Shown one piece after another: positions 51,301 to 61,698 of a stretch of 64,000 bases of DNA. Each line of letters begins with the position of its first letter. The first letter of the stretch is position 1. The DNA is taken from the NCBI GenBank assembly GCA_039619475.1, contig CM077115.1, positions 418,384,557-418,448,556 of the forward strand, read 5' to 3'. The notes under the pieces were generated by a model, which was given only the letters and a program-made list of their open reading frames with translations, had not been told where the DNA came from and searched no databases. Source of the stretch: Icerya purchasi. Lineage: Eukaryota; Arthropoda; Insecta; Hemiptera; Monophlebidae. The position numbers were made by a program, and so were the translations under genes.

Positions 51301-54117
51301 TAAGTGAAAAATATTTTAAATAAACTATGTTAAAAATCTGAGAAATATTAGAAGAATAATGAAAATACGAAAAGTAAAACGAACCTATAGACCGAAATAT
51401 AATTTAAAAGATCGTTGCAAATTAAAAACTGCAACACTTAAAAACAGAAAATTTCAAAATATGCCTAAAAAACGTTCAAGATGAGTAAAAACTGATTAAA
51501 AATTTATTGTTCAGTATGAGAAAATTAAAAAAAATAAAATAAAAAAATGTGTATGACTTCATAAAAAAACAACGCTTTATTAAGATGTATTCATCCTTAA
51601 GTTAAAGTTATGATGAACCCGGGAAAGTTATATATTTTTTTTCTTTCTCAGTCATACATTAAACATAGTTTATGTTTTTTCGAGGTAAAAAGAAAAAGAA
51701 GAAAAAAAAAAAATCAAGTTTTCTTTCCATTTCAGATTTCTTTAGCTTGATAGTTATTCCTTCCGCTTCATCAGTCGGAACTGTTAACTTTTGATCTTTT
51801 CCGCTTTCGGTATTTGCGGTTTTCTTTGAATAATTTACTCCAAGGAAAAAAAAAAAGAAGTGTTCACGTTCGAAAAGAAAATTATAAGGCCGAGCGAATA
51901 AATTCTTACAATTTAAGAAAATAAGAATAATTATATTCGTTGGTAAGGTAGCAGCTTTTTTTCGATATAGCAATTATGTTACAGTTGAAAATGTGTAACG
52001 TTTTCTGCACGCATGTTGTATATAAATCGACAGTTTTTTCGTTTTTGTCTCGAACTTTGAATATTTTTTTTTTTTTTCACCTTATTTTGTTGATTATGTT
52101 TCAGTCGAATAATTCTGCGATTAACAACACAACATTGAATACGCCTGTAGTATCATTGCAAACGCCCGTATTGAGTGCTTATTCCGGTCTGTTTCCGGAC
52201 TTGATCAATTCGTCCGATTTATCGTCAGCCGTATCAACGTTAAATTGGCCGACTATGACAGCGCATTCTAGGTTAGTTTTCTTGTTTTAAACTACCATTT
52301 GTTTACAAAATTCAGTTTAACTATTATCACGTTAAAATAATTTCAACTGATTTACATGCACTCGATCAATCCTCAAATGTGTACTCTACCTTTTATACGG
52401 ATTAATTTTATGTTCATTACGTTTGGTTTAAAAAAAAAAAAAAATGTGGGTAACCTCGGAAAAAGTTTTAACTTATTTATTTTTATTACCGATTTTATTT
52501 ATTACCAGCTCTACTGATAATAAACAGATGGCATTGCATCAACAAACTAATATTAAAAATGATAATTCTCTGTTCCAAGAGAAATTTAAAAGATCGCAAA
52601 ATGAACCAACTTTATTACACGGCTTGGAAAAATTCTGTTAATGGGAATAAACAATTAAATATGCAAATAAGCCAGTTACAAGATGCTATTAAAAACTTAC
52701 AAAATGAGATTTCAAATTTAAAAAATAAATCTGTGCCGGTTCAGGTTAGTCAGGAGAACCAAACATATCATACCGATGAAGAAGATTTGGCAAAAGAAAT
52801 CGAATGGATTAGAGTTAAAAATAAAACTAATAGAAAAAAAAAGAAAGTTAGACATGGGATTAATTTTATGTTCATTACGTTTGGTTTAAAAAAAAAAATG
52901 TGGGTAACCTCGGAAAAAGTTTTAACTTAATCTACGAGTGCTCCATGAATACGGAACTTCATATGTTCTTTTGTTGCTAGGAATTTTTATAGAACTGCGC
53001 AAAGCAGAAAAGATGATCGGTAATTAACTGAAAAATATCGTTTTACATAGAATTCTAAAGAACGATTGAAAAATGTCATGTTATAATTTTATTCGTTTAT
53101 ATAATAGCAATAACTTGTAAATTTCTTTTCGTTAATTATATATTTTTCAACAAAAAAAAAAAAAAAACAAAGATCCAACAGCAGAAATGTAACATGAAAC
53201 GGCTACGGATGCGTTAGGTGTCGAAATCTTTTGCAATGGAAATTTGAAGAGATGTTTTTTTCAGATCTGATATTGGCAGAATATGTAAACTGAACTACGA
53301 TAACTACTAGAACAATAACGCCAATTAAGTTTCTGACAGTCAGAGTGCAAAAAGAAAATTACGATAGATCATCCGATTCGTGTAGCGATTGTTGATCTGT
53401 GTTACGAAATACAAATTCGCCTTATAAAAATATGATGGCTGTATGAGAATATCCGGCTATTGAAACTGCCCGGAAGATTTCGCTTCATGATACATTTCAA
53501 ATTTGCGCAAATCGAATTGGTTATTTATTTTCATGTGTATATTAAAGAGAGAAAGAAAGAAGAAAAAGAACAGTTTATTATAGCAGTGATTAATGTGATT
53601 ATTGTTACGAATAATAATCTATTTGAATTATTTTTCAGTTCTATGTCACATTTAAGTGTACCAAGCGTATCTCCTGCGTCTTCACCATCGCCTAGTTCAG
53701 TACATATCAAGAGTGAACCGAACTCGCCGCCGAGATCGGAGCACCACCCGTTGTCACATATATTATCTCAACCGCAACACATATCATTGACCAGTCATCA
53801 TTTATCGCAAGGTAGGCAATATTTAAAAATAACTATACATAATAATGAGTGACTTTAAAAAATAACGGTAATCAAAGAAATAAAATTCAGTTACTATTTT
53901 TCAGAGTCGTTCTTATTCGCCATTTTATAAATTCCCGTTTTGTTATTCATGAATTATTAATTTCGAACTTTTATCGGATAATTGCAAGATTAATTTTTTT
54001 CATATAAAAATCAAAAATACCTATGTTTCAGGTTCTTCTATTTTAGCAACGGACTTGAGGCACGATTATGATGCGGGGCCGGTCTCAAAACGTCCCAGAG
54101 ACAGTTGGGGTACTTAA
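43296..54117 (+). CDS. Mef2: Mef2, myocyte enhancer factor 2 (whole coding region, eight exons)
   Basis: MADS-box transcription factor that binds YTAWWWWTAR sites and drives muscle differentiation in insects (family knowledge). The coding sequence joins 43296-43349, 45602-45805, 47945-48106, 48896-49031, 50269-50474, 52105-52271, 53639-53811 and 54032-54117. All introns are GT/AG, all phases agree, and the total is 1188 bases (395 residues plus stop). Residues 1-57 are the MADS box and about 58-86 the MEF2 domain, both nearly invariant with other insects. Residues 87-140 match the vertebrate alpha-2 exon. The rest is Ser/Pro-rich transactivation sequence. It includes [11 protein letters not shown], a conserved [11 protein letters not shown] segment, a phospho-SUMO type motif IKSEPNSP (Lys334, Ser339), and a basic KRPRDSWGT tail resembling the C-terminal nuclear-localisation end of the family. 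It is shorter than fly Mef2 (roughly 500+ residues). The exon model was spliced by eye; small alternative exons could be missed. Confidence 0.96.
43350..45601 (+). other. Mef2: Mef2 intron after coding exon 1
   Basis: 2.25-kb GT/AG intron. It holds a long AAT/ATT microsatellite (44314-44411) and T and A homopolymer tracts near 45290-45325 and 45369-45394. I see no coding exon in it; the apparent poly-Asn/poly-Tyr/poly-Leu ORFs are simply the trinucleotide repeat read in different frames. Confidence 0.85.
44314..44411. repeat. AAT microsatellite, about 32 units
   Basis: An uninterrupted AAT/ATA trinucleotide repeat of about 98 bp in the first Mef2 coding-region intron. It is a likely polymorphic marker. 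Confidence 0.97.
45602..45805 (+). CDS. Mef2: Mef2 exon 2, rest of MADS box and MEF2 domain
   Basis: This exon has 68 codons from VTFNKRKFG to TNKNIIE, phase 0 at both ends. The acceptor is CTGATCCAG with a T-rich tract before it and the donor is GAG|GTATGC. It encodes MADS-box helix I and the beta strands (including [15 protein letters not shown]) and the MEF2 domain ([22 protein letters not shown] split by a few substitutions between species). This part mediates dimerisation and cofactor binding. Residues 19-86 of the protein. Confidence 0.97.
45806..47944 (+). other. Mef2: Mef2 intron 2
   Basis: 2.1-kb AT-rich intron. I looked for an alpha-1-type alternative exon and saw none. Only short A and T runs and small ORFs are present. 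Confidence 0.8.
47945..48106 (+). CDS. Mef2: Mef2 exon 3, alpha-2-type exon
   Basis: This exon has 54 codons starting [11 protein letters not shown] and containing [19 protein letters not shown], phase 0 at both ends. The acceptor is TTGTATTAG and the donor AGG|GTAGGT. In vertebrates two mutually exclusive exons (alpha-1 starting TLRKK, alpha-2 starting ALNKK) occupy this place. The sequence here is clearly alpha-2-like. I saw no alpha-1-like exon in either flanking intron, consistent with insects having one form. Residues 87-140. Confidence 0.93.
48107..48895 (+). other. Mef2: Mef2 intron 3
   Basis: 789-bp AT-rich intron with a T tract near 48518-48538 and nothing else I can support. Confidence 0.8.
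48896..49031 (+). CDS. Mef2: Mef2 exon 4, Ser/Pro-rich segment
   Basis: Acceptor TTTAATATAG at 48895, phase 0. The reading [20 protein letters not shown] through [11 protein letters not shown] follows, with donor TCTG|GTACTT at 49031/49032 leaving phase 1. [12 protein letters not shown] sequence is conserved with fly Mef2 ([12 protein letters not shown]). The donor is weaker than the others but is the one that keeps the frame into exon 5. Confidence 0.88.
49032..50268 (+). other. Mef2: Mef2 intron 4
   Basis: 1.24-kb AT-rich intron with T tracts near 49253-49280 and 49675-49711. No exon or element recognised. Confidence 0.8.
50269..50474 (+). CDS. Mef2: Mef2 exon 5, transactivation region
   Basis: Acceptor ATTTTTTAG at 50268, joined to phase 1. 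It reads [15 protein letters not shown], then SPSPGPSP and [12 protein letters not shown], all with clear counterparts in fly Mef2 ([26 protein letters not shown]). The donor is GAA|GTACGT at 50474/50475, phase 0. Residues 186-254. Confidence 0.93.
50475..52104 (+). other. Mef2: Mef2 intron 5
   Basis: 1.63-kb intron. A short Lys/Asn-rich ORF near 50984-51238 on the + strand and a Lys/Phe-rich one on the - strand are low-complexity and have no recognisable family, so I do not call them genes. Confidence 0.75.
52105..52271 (+). CDS. Mef2: Mef2 exon 6, transactivation region
   Basis: Acceptor TTATGTTTCAG at 52104, phase 0. It encodes [10 protein letters not shown], then [20 protein letters not shown], the best conserved stretch of the transactivation domain (fly LNTPVVTLQTP), then [13 protein letters not shown]. 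The donor is TCTAG|GTTAGT at 52271/52272, phase 2. Residues 255-309 plus part of 310. Confidence 0.93.
52401..52475 (+). repeat. Direct repeat, left copy (75 bp)
   Basis: Begins ATTAATTTTATGTTCATTAC and ends GGAAAAAGTTTTAACTTA. It is identical to 52859-52929 except for the length of an internal A run (four A longer here). The two copies bracket a 383-bp insert. Confidence 0.93.
52476..52858 (+). mobile_element. 383-bp insert with coding character between the direct repeats
   Basis: From 52601 an open frame encodes about 86 residues up to the right repeat. It starts [15 protein letters not shown], continues with a Gln/Asn/Leu heptad-like stretch ([20 protein letters not shown], coiled-coil potential), then an acidic [12 protein letters not shown] and a basic KKKKVRHG end. 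The frame runs through the right repeat and stops at 52930. Coiled coil followed by an acidic-then-basic tail recalls ORF1/Gag-like proteins of insect retroelements, but I cannot name a family. It sits wholly inside a Mef2 intron, so it is not part of Mef2. It could also be a captured host exon. Confidence 0.4.
52859..52929 (+). repeat. Direct repeat, right copy (71 bp)
   Basis: Right copy of the repeat at 52401-52475. The copies are identical outside the A run, so the duplication is recent or was homogenised. It would be extraordinarily long for an ordinary target-site duplication. Tandem duplication, or a retroelement insertion with a staggered cut, could each make it. Confidence 0.93.
53639..53811 (+). 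CDS. Mef2: Mef2 exon 7, carries IKSEPxSP motif
   Basis: Acceptor ATTTTTCAG at 53638. The split Ser codon continues as [20 protein letters not shown] and then [20 protein letters not shown] fits the phosphorylation-dependent sumoylation pattern (psi-K-x-E-x-x-S-P) known from vertebrate MEF2 proteins, with Lys334 and Ser339 by my count. A His-rich stretch follows. The donor is CAAG|GTAGGC at 53811/53812, phase 1. Confidence 0.94.
54032..54117 (+). CDS. Mef2: Mef2 last coding exon
   Basis: Acceptor TATGTTTCAG at 54031, phase 1. It reads [20 protein letters not shown] then RPRDSWGT and TAA at 54115-54117. The basic KRPR followed by a W-containing tail resembles the conserved C-terminus of MEF2 (KRxR...GW), which holds the nuclear-localisation signal. 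The frame closes exactly, confirming the splice phases of all eight exons. Confidence 0.93.
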
Positions 54118-55670
54118 TTATTTATAGCGTAATAATGAATGTACCTTCTATTTGCGTTGAAATCGTTGTTCTCCGTGTAATTAGGTAAGTGTACTGTAAT
54201 GAAGTTATTCCGATCGGTTCGTTGTTTTTTTTTTTTTAAATACTAATTTTCCAATTATAAGAGACGTAAGCAATTCCTGTAAAAAGAATTGTAACGAAAT
54301 TTTCTTTTAAGGCAGATTGTTCGACATGATTTTCAGTAAATGGAAAATCTTATTAATGCACGAAAGAATTATCGGAGCATAGCTAAAAAAAAACGCTGTG
54401 CCAAAGGTTGCAGGTTTTAATTAATGTTTTACCTTTTAAATTGAATATTATTATTATACGTTGGTTTCATCACGGAGTTCACTGAATATATAGTTACCGT
54501 TTATTTTTTACTGTAACCTGGCATTATTTTTTGATAATGAAAATGATTAATAAAACTTAAAAAGCTAGTTTCCTTAATTTAGGAAAATGAAAAAAAAAAA
54601 ATATATATATATTTATATAATTTACGGAAAACCGGAATAAACTCTGTAGTAATTGTATATTTTATCGAACTCATTTTTCGGATTATCTTTAAACAGCTTA
54701 AAAATAAAAACAGTGTAATACGATTTCAGTGTAAAATGCATAACGGCAATTAAAGCTTGCAAACTGACACAGGATAATCGTTGATTATTTCATTTATTGA
54801 CATCATATTAAGATTTACAATAGCCAGCTACAGTGGCATAGTTAGTTAATTGTGTTTCGTATAGGCCGCACATTGACTCTTTCAAAAATTTCACTTGCAT
54901 TGGATATGTCCACCGTTGACACGCGTCTAAAAAAAAAAAAAAAAAAATTTACGGCACTAATTAATAATAGTTATCGTGAAAATAACGAAGTAAGTTTTAA
55001 GTAACGTACTTTTCCTTTCTTAATTCTGTTTTAGTAAGGCTTAATATTTAAAAGAAAATTTTAATCAACTCAACTACGTATGAAAGAAATTATAGAATTT
55101 TTCCTTTATCATTCAGTGAATGGTAAAAAGATTGATGAAGTAATCTTTTTAAATGTATAGCAATTTATTACATTTTCTTCGTCCAATAATTTGTATTCAT
55201 TTTTTTTTAATGTTTCGAAATAAAACATCAAATCTTATAAGTGCATAACATCTACGGAACATAATAGAAAATTTAATTGTAAAACGTTGAAACTGATATA
55301 AATCGGCGCGGCCTAATCTGACTTATAAAGTGGTGTCCGATTCGACTTTACTAAGTGTGAAATATTATTTAGATAGTAAATTTTGTCTTCATTTATTTGG
55401 GAAAGCATTTGTGTTGCTTCCGTGTTTAGAGTTATTAAGATAAGCACGTATTCGTTTCGTTTAAATGTGTAGTATTTTCCGTTCGATAAATGTCGTTTAT
55501 ATTCGCTGTTTCCAACCGTTTAAAACTAGCAGCCCGTCTGTTTCGTATGGCTATTGTAAATTACTTAGCCACGTAAAAACCATTTTTCGCGCGTTAATTT
55601 TGGCGCGATAACCACCCATTTCGTTCGGAAGTTGTCATTAAAATTACGCAAATCACGACATCCTACAATC
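54118..55670 (+). other. Mef2: Mef2 3' UTR and/or downstream sequence
   Basis: AT-rich sequence directly after the Mef2 stop. The first good AATAAA is at 54549-54554, 430 bases after the stop, and further AATAAA matches occur downstream, so the UTR end cannot be fixed. No ORF of note. Confidence 0.6.
54549..54554 (+). terminator. Candidate Mef2 polyadenylation signal AATAAA
   Basis: First AATAAA after the Mef2 stop codon. In DNA this AT-rich such hexamers are frequent, so later ones may be the used sites. Confidence 0.35.
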
Positions 55671-55674
55671 TCAG

Positions 55675-56499
55675 CTTACAGGAGGAGGGGGCACGACCTC
55701 GGAAATTCATTTCGGGACAAGACTCTGTATAATAATAGTGCTCCCTTAGAGTGTTCACCCTTTTTAATAATAATAGCGCCGAATGGCCAGTCAATTCGGA
55801 GAAGAAAGCCTTTGAAATACTAATTAATGTATGTATGCTCGGGTTCGATTTTTTTTTTTTTTTTTTTTTTTTTTCAATTCGTTTAATTAATTATTTTTAC
55901 ACTTAAATAAATCTGTCATTTACAAACGTCAATAATTTAAATAAAAATTATTTTATTTTGTTATACTTGTTAAATATTAAATATTTTAATTATAGTATCT
56001 ATTTTCTTTTTTAAAATAGGAAATAATTACTAGTTATGATAATGATACTTATAATAAGTTAAAAGTTTAAATTGTATTGTTATTTAATTTTATTTTTACA
56101 TACATTTTTGATTACAAACAAGAATTTGAATGATAATTGTCATAAAAACATTTAAAACGATAAATTTTTTGACATCTAACTCAAATTAATAAAAGAAGAA
56201 TTATTATTGCAAGAACACACATTGTGTTCTTTAAGAAGTTCAGTTGGAAAATAAACATAATTTACATTGAAAAAGATTTCACTAGATTTCAATATGATTG
56301 AAGTAATTGTAGTTACTATTTATTATATGTATTATTATCATAACTCTATTAGTTATTTCGTATTTTAAGAAAGAAAATCGTTACTATGATTACAATATTA
56401 TTTAATATTTAAAACCCCCGTTTTTCTAAACAAAACGAAATAATTCTTATTTAAATTATTGATGTTTGTTCCGAGGTCGTGCCCTCTTCCCTTGTTAGT
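55675..56499. mobile_element. Candidate inverted-repeat (MITE-like) element
   Basis: About 30-bp imperfect terminal inverted repeats. The left end (about 55675-55704) and the reverse complement of the right end (about 56469-56498) agree at 25 of 30 positions and share a perfect 16-bp core GGCACGACCTCGGAA with one G before it. The interior of about 760 bp is very AT-rich with a T run at 55850-55874 and no transposase. I could not find a convincing target-site duplication, so the exact outer ends are uncertain. A non-autonomous DNA element is the simplest reading. Confidence 0.5.
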
Positions 56500-58786
56500 G
56501 CTCAATGCAAATAGCGGTGTGATGATAAATAAATGTATTGCCTAATAATAATAATAATTTTAAGTAAGGAAGCGAATTTAAAATATTATCAATATTAGTT
56601 ACCATTAAAATATTGTGGTGAAAATATATAAGTGGAGTTTAAAATTTTATTTTAAAAAATCGTTAAATTTAAAATATTTCTCTTGCAGTAGTTTTAAAAT
56701 TCAAGTCATTTTAATCCAAATTTTATTTTTTTAATCGATGTATTCGTTTTATATATTTTTTTTTTTTCTCTTTCTTTCTGAAAAAATGCATTATGCGGAC
56801 TCTGCGTGGTAGTAGCCCCCTTTTCCCCCTTTCGTTTTATACTTTCACGGCTTAAAAAGTCACAAAAAGAGTTCTTCGGTGCTCTGTTGCGTGTATGATT
56901 TATACTATATATTATATATTGTATATTATTTGAAGGAAGGAGACACATACAGTTTATATATTTTCCGACAAACAATACACGCTTATTAGAATTAGTAAAC
57001 GTATCATTTTGCGTACGATTAATTTTACCGGTACGAAATATTACTACAATGTTAATTCTTTTAAAAGTAAACCAGTATAAATGCACGACGACGACTTTGT
57101 AAAGATGAAATTATTCGGTTACTTTGCTACTTGAAAATCGTTATTAATTGGTTTATTTTTTATTTTTAAAAATAGGAAAAGCGCTGACGTTAGTTGTTTT
57201 ATTTCGAGTGCCATACAAATTCACCGGGAGTCTTCAAATTGGTGTTTCATCTTCTGCTTCTTACCTGTTAATTTTCTGCAACGTATGTGCCATAGACTTT
57301 GAACGGTCCTGCAGAACGGACGTATTCTAAATCGTTTACCAGTTCGCCAGTTCAACTGTGCCGAGATTTGGTATCCGTCGCGAATTGAGTGAAATGGGTT
57401 TCTATTAGTTTTCGTATACGTCTGTCTCTTCTCTTTCTGTTCTATATCGTTGATATAAGTTTTCCCCTTGTTACCAAATATACAAATTGAAAATCGACAT
57501 TTTCCTATCAACCGGATCACCATTATTTCTGACTGTTTTATTGTAGTAATAATCGAATTTGAATGTTTTGATACGAATGCATTGCGCTAATTTAGCAGCG
57601 TCAAGGAAACAATTCGCTATCTCCGTTCCCGCCTACTGGTCCTTATTGATCAGCAAAATCTGCGTTCAGTGTACGCGAGACGCTGGTTACATTACATGTA
57701 CTTGCATTTAAAGTTTTTTTTTTTTTTTTTTCTTTCTTTCTCGTTTTGTCATATTATTATTACTACATTACTATTACTATTGCTAATTATAATTATGATT
57801 ATGATTACGGCTAGTTTATGTATTTAATTATTTTCATTTTAATCAAGTTTTTTATACATGCGCAGTGGTAATTAGTAGTAGCGATAGTGACGCGCAACGT
57901 ATACTATATATGTATTTAAGGTTCCAGTTGGCTTATTTAAGTAAGTTCGCGTTTATTTTAGGCTTTTAACAGTAACGTTGATTGAATTATTTAATTAATA
58001 ATCTATTTTCTTTCTTTCTTTTTTTCCTTCCTTCTTTCTTTCTTTCTTTCTTTTTTATGCTTTTTTGTATAGCGTATTTAGGTATTTTCTTTTCTATCCG
58101 TTTACGTGTAGACATGTTTTATTACCCGTTCTCTTTTCCTTTAGTTACATCTCTTTATTTTGATTTCATTATCGTTATTAATATACGTTATTCCTTTGTC
58201 GCTTGTCGTAGTTAATGATGAACTATAGAATAATCAACTTTTATCGTAAGAATTATTATAAAGTTATTAAATTTTAGTATGATTTAATTTCTATCTTTTA
58301 CTTTTCGCAATTAAAATTATTTCAAATTTTTACTACTGAGCTAATGTTACGTCAAATTCCAGTAAGTAAAAATTGCTTCGTTGATGAAATTGTCAGTTGT
58401 TTGAAAGCCCCCTTTTAATGAAATAAATGAGCTTTATATGCGTAACGTATAGAGTCTGTCAAGCGAAATAAGTCCGTTCGAGTTCCATTGCCGAGTACGA
58501 TGCTCAAAATAGTGTACTGGGAACAGGGCGTGTATTTTTAAATATTCCTGAAATCAATCATCTATTATTCCTCCCCTTCTCGGAAGCAGTAAACTTAGTT
58601 TTTGTTTCATCTCTATGTTCATCCGTTCTTTTGTTCCGACCTGTTCTAATCCAGACGGATCACGTGGTGATAACAGAATGTCTGTTATATCTGATACGCG
58701 ATGGACTGAAGGTTAATCTGAGGTCTCTTGATTTTGTGACGTCAGCGTGTTTCGGTTGTTTTACGGATGGACTTATTTCGCTTGAC

Positions 58787-58829
<43 letters not shown>

Positions 58830-60600
58830 ACCGTACAAGCAAAGTAATTGTGTAGTTTGTTTCCGGGAATGTACGTATCTCGGTAAATAATGTAAAATAT
58901 TGTATCTTTTATCACATTTTTTAATCTGTATCTAGTGTGTCATGTGTAATCGCAAGGAAGGAAAGACTGTAGCAATTTTATCCAGTTACTAGTTGTTTTT
59001 TTTTTGTTTGTTTGTTTTTTTTTAAAATTAGAATCGCCGGTGTGTCGCCAACTTCATTAAATATGAGTAGAAATAAACTATTGTGTATATTACTTTATGT
59101 GTGCGTAATTTTTCGTAGATTTACATTAACAGATTCCATATCTTATCGACGGTAAATATAGCATATTCGTACTTTTATATTCCTAAGGCATATTTGAACC
59201 TGTTTAGATTCCTACCTCTTCGAAGAATTTGAAGTAACGAAGCGATGATTGGCCTATTTTTAAGGTTACGTATTTAAAGGAATAATCAGTATGCTATGAA
59301 CGGAAGAGTTGGGAAATTTAATCGGCCAATATTTTCGGATAATAAAAATTGCGTTAGATGTTCAATAGACGTAGTTTTTGGATAGAAAGCGTATTTGTCA
59401 TTAGGCAAAGTTGAAAAACGAAGAATAACACAGTATAGGCCAATTAAACAAATGTAAAATATAGCGATTTGTGAGAAGTTCGAATGTCATACACAGAAGA
59501 AAGATCTACACCGAGAAGTGTACTACTACTTGGTAAAGGAGGTGAAAACTCAAACTCTCGGAATAAATTAGTTTACGAATTTCAAAGGCTTATTTGGTTC
59601 TGTCTGAAGAGAACAGTTACGGTAAATAAATTTCTCAAGAACAAAATTGTGTGTTATGTAGTTTTTTATACCTCCAATTAAGATGTGTAATTTTACTTTA
59701 TTCGGACGGAATTTCCGAATGCGCTGAATTTGGTGTTTATTAACTTTCGGTAATGTGGAATGTGCGAATATAATATCACAGCAGTGGAAGCTTGAATTTA
59801 GCAACAGCCGTCAAGAATGTATGATAGTATTTAAATAGAGATGAATAGACTTAATGGCTAAAACAATGTGATTAAGAAAAGAAAAAAAAAAGCTGAAAAC
59901 GTACGGCTAAAGCTGTATTAAAAATTGTCGAATTATGTTTAAAAGGTGTATACTTAATATTAAATTAATCTTTTTTTTTGGAAATGCGTTTTTATAACTG
60001 AAAGTGCAGATAATTGATTATATAGAATTTATTAATGGATTAGGATGGTACACGGGGTGTAATTACGAAAGGGGTTTTTTTTTTTTTTTTATTTTTAAAC
60101 AGAGAATTGAATTGTTTTTTAAATTTACAATCGGAATTGATCATAACCTCCGATTTCCCGACAAACGTGTGCTGGGACTCGGTTTTACACACTACTTACT
60201 TACCTAGCGCATAGTCTTCTTTTTTAGAAAAGCTCCTTTTCTTTGACAAATAAGGTTTCTCTCATTAATTCACACGGGTAATTTTTTGCGGAAAAACATT
60301 GACATGGAAGGTTAGAGAAACGCCGCGTGCGTTGTGATACTGACAGTCATTTTGGAAATTAAGCCAAATTGGCGTACTTAGAAGCAATCGCGTTATGAGA
60401 TTTTCAATCTATAAATTTTCTAGTGTAATTTATGAAAACGCGACTAATTTAGTTTTCGGCCGGAGAAGAAATGTTCGCAAATGTTGATGTTATATTTATT
60501 TGAAACTTACATTTACATTAATTTTATACGTATGTGTATAATTTTTTTTGACCATACAATATAAGATCAATGTACTTTTTTTATCAACGCAAAAGTATAA
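56500..60600. other. Intergenic AT-rich stretch
   Basis: No recognisable gene. It holds T and pyrimidine tracts (57716-57731, a TTTC-rich tract 58009-58056), a TA microsatellite at about 58790-58825, a perfect TGACGTCA at 58737-58744, and scattered short ORFs without family resemblance. Confidence 0.6.
60495..60500 (-). terminator. Candidate polyadenylation signal for the 60801-61514 gene
   Basis: AATAAA on the minus strand, about 300 bases downstream of the stop codon. Position is plausible; the motif is common in AT-rich DNA. Confidence 0.3.
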
Positions 60601-60800
60601 TCATCAATTTTTTATATAGTTAAAAAAGTTGGCAGGGAAGGTCGGAAGATTAGTGTACTTGAGCACACGTAGGTCGCGAGAGAATTTCATACTCGTTAGA
60701 AGACAATGAGCATCATTTTGTCTGGGCACTTTTTCTAGTTCGTCGACGTGTGTTGTATACAAGTTGGATAGAGATAGTTTGTCGATCTTGATTTTGCAAA

Positions 60801-61514
60801 TCACGTTAACTGCTTCTTAGAATCAGAGTCCGCTTTGTTGGCAAGGTAGTGTGCAGCCGAATCGCTAGTAGCTGTGTCTGGTCGCTGAGCGAATTTAAAC
60901 ATAGACGGCGGACGGCACGGTGCCGCGATATTCCGTCTGTCGTAAACGGTTTCCAGCAAAAATTGCTTGATGCGACATCTCTGTTCGTCTCGTTTACGCA
61001 TCATCCGAACAATAAACATGATTCTGATTTGCAGCAGAGGATCGTAACGCCGGTTTTTAAGCGTCGTCTGGTAGGAAAAGTTCTGTAGCTTCATCATGAA
61101 TTGTTCGTCCCATCGCGCGTCTTTCGATAAGATCGAATTTAAACGTGACTCAAAGTCCTCAGTCATTGGCGTCGCTGTTTTCTGAGTTCGGACATTCTTC
61201 GCCGTCGCCGAGGTTTGCTGGTCGTCTTCCCGAGATAATGATACCGATGACGGAGTCGTCGAGCAAACTAATCTGTCGACAGAACTTTTTGTCTTCACTA
61301 ATAAATCCTCTAACGGCTTTCGGTAGACTTTGTTGCTGCGTTTTTCTCGCTCGCCGTCCCGATTTTCGATCTTCCTGTCCGCCAGCGGAACCGGTTCCTG
61401 TTGTAGTATGTCATTAATTTGCTTCTTCAAGTACTCGCAACTTGACGCCCAAATATAATGCGAAGGAAGATCTTTAGACGGGGTTTTCTGTAAGCGGTCT
61501 GTAGTGTCAGCCAT
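60801..61514 (-). CDS. Unrecognised intact 237-residue protein gene, convergent to Mef2
   Basis: Intact frame from ATG (61514-61512) to TGA, 237 codons with no intron. It is far longer than other unexplained ORFs here, and local GC is higher than the surroundings, as expected of coding sequence. I do not recognise the family. The N-terminal half is polar and charged with many Ser/Thr/Lys. The C-terminal third is basic: WDEQFMMKLQNFSYQTTLKN, then RIMFIVRMMRKRDEQRCRIK and a Pro-rich PCRPPSMFKFAQRP. No signal peptide or membrane segment is evident, so it is probably intracellular. A minus-strand AATAAA (TTTATT at 60495-60500) lies about 300 bases past the stop. A short open frame overlaps the stop region in another phase, so a spliced longer form is possible. 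Confidence 0.65.
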   Translation of the reverse strand: MADTTDRLQKTPSKDLPSHYIWASSCEYLKKQINDILQQEPVPLADRKIENRDGEREKRSNKVYRKPLEDLLVKTKSSVDRLVCSTTPSSVSLSREDDQQTSATAKNVRTQKTATPMTEDFESRLNSILSKDARWDEQFMMKLQNFSYQTTLKNRRYDPLLQIRIMFIVRMMRKRDEQRCRIKQFLLETVYDRRNIAAPCRPPSMFKFAQRPDTATSDSAAHYLANKADSDSKKQLT

Positions 61515-61639
61515 TATGAAGATCAGATTGTCTAAATGAGACGCTCTGTTTCGATTACGTTACCGCTTTCGTTAATTCCATGGAAAAAATATTTAAAGTG
61601 AGAAATCTTGAATACCGTGCTATATTTTCATTTCGTTTT

Positions 61640-61650
61640 CTATATAAAAT

Positions 61651-61698
<48 letters not shown>

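Larger units (their letters stand above)
52272..53638 (+). other. Mef2: Mef2 intron 6 (contains a duplicated segment with an insert)
   Basis: 1.37-kb intron. Positions 52401-52929 are the two-copy direct repeat with a coding-like insert described separately. The remainder is AT-rich, with an A tract near 53152-53167. Confidence 0.8.
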
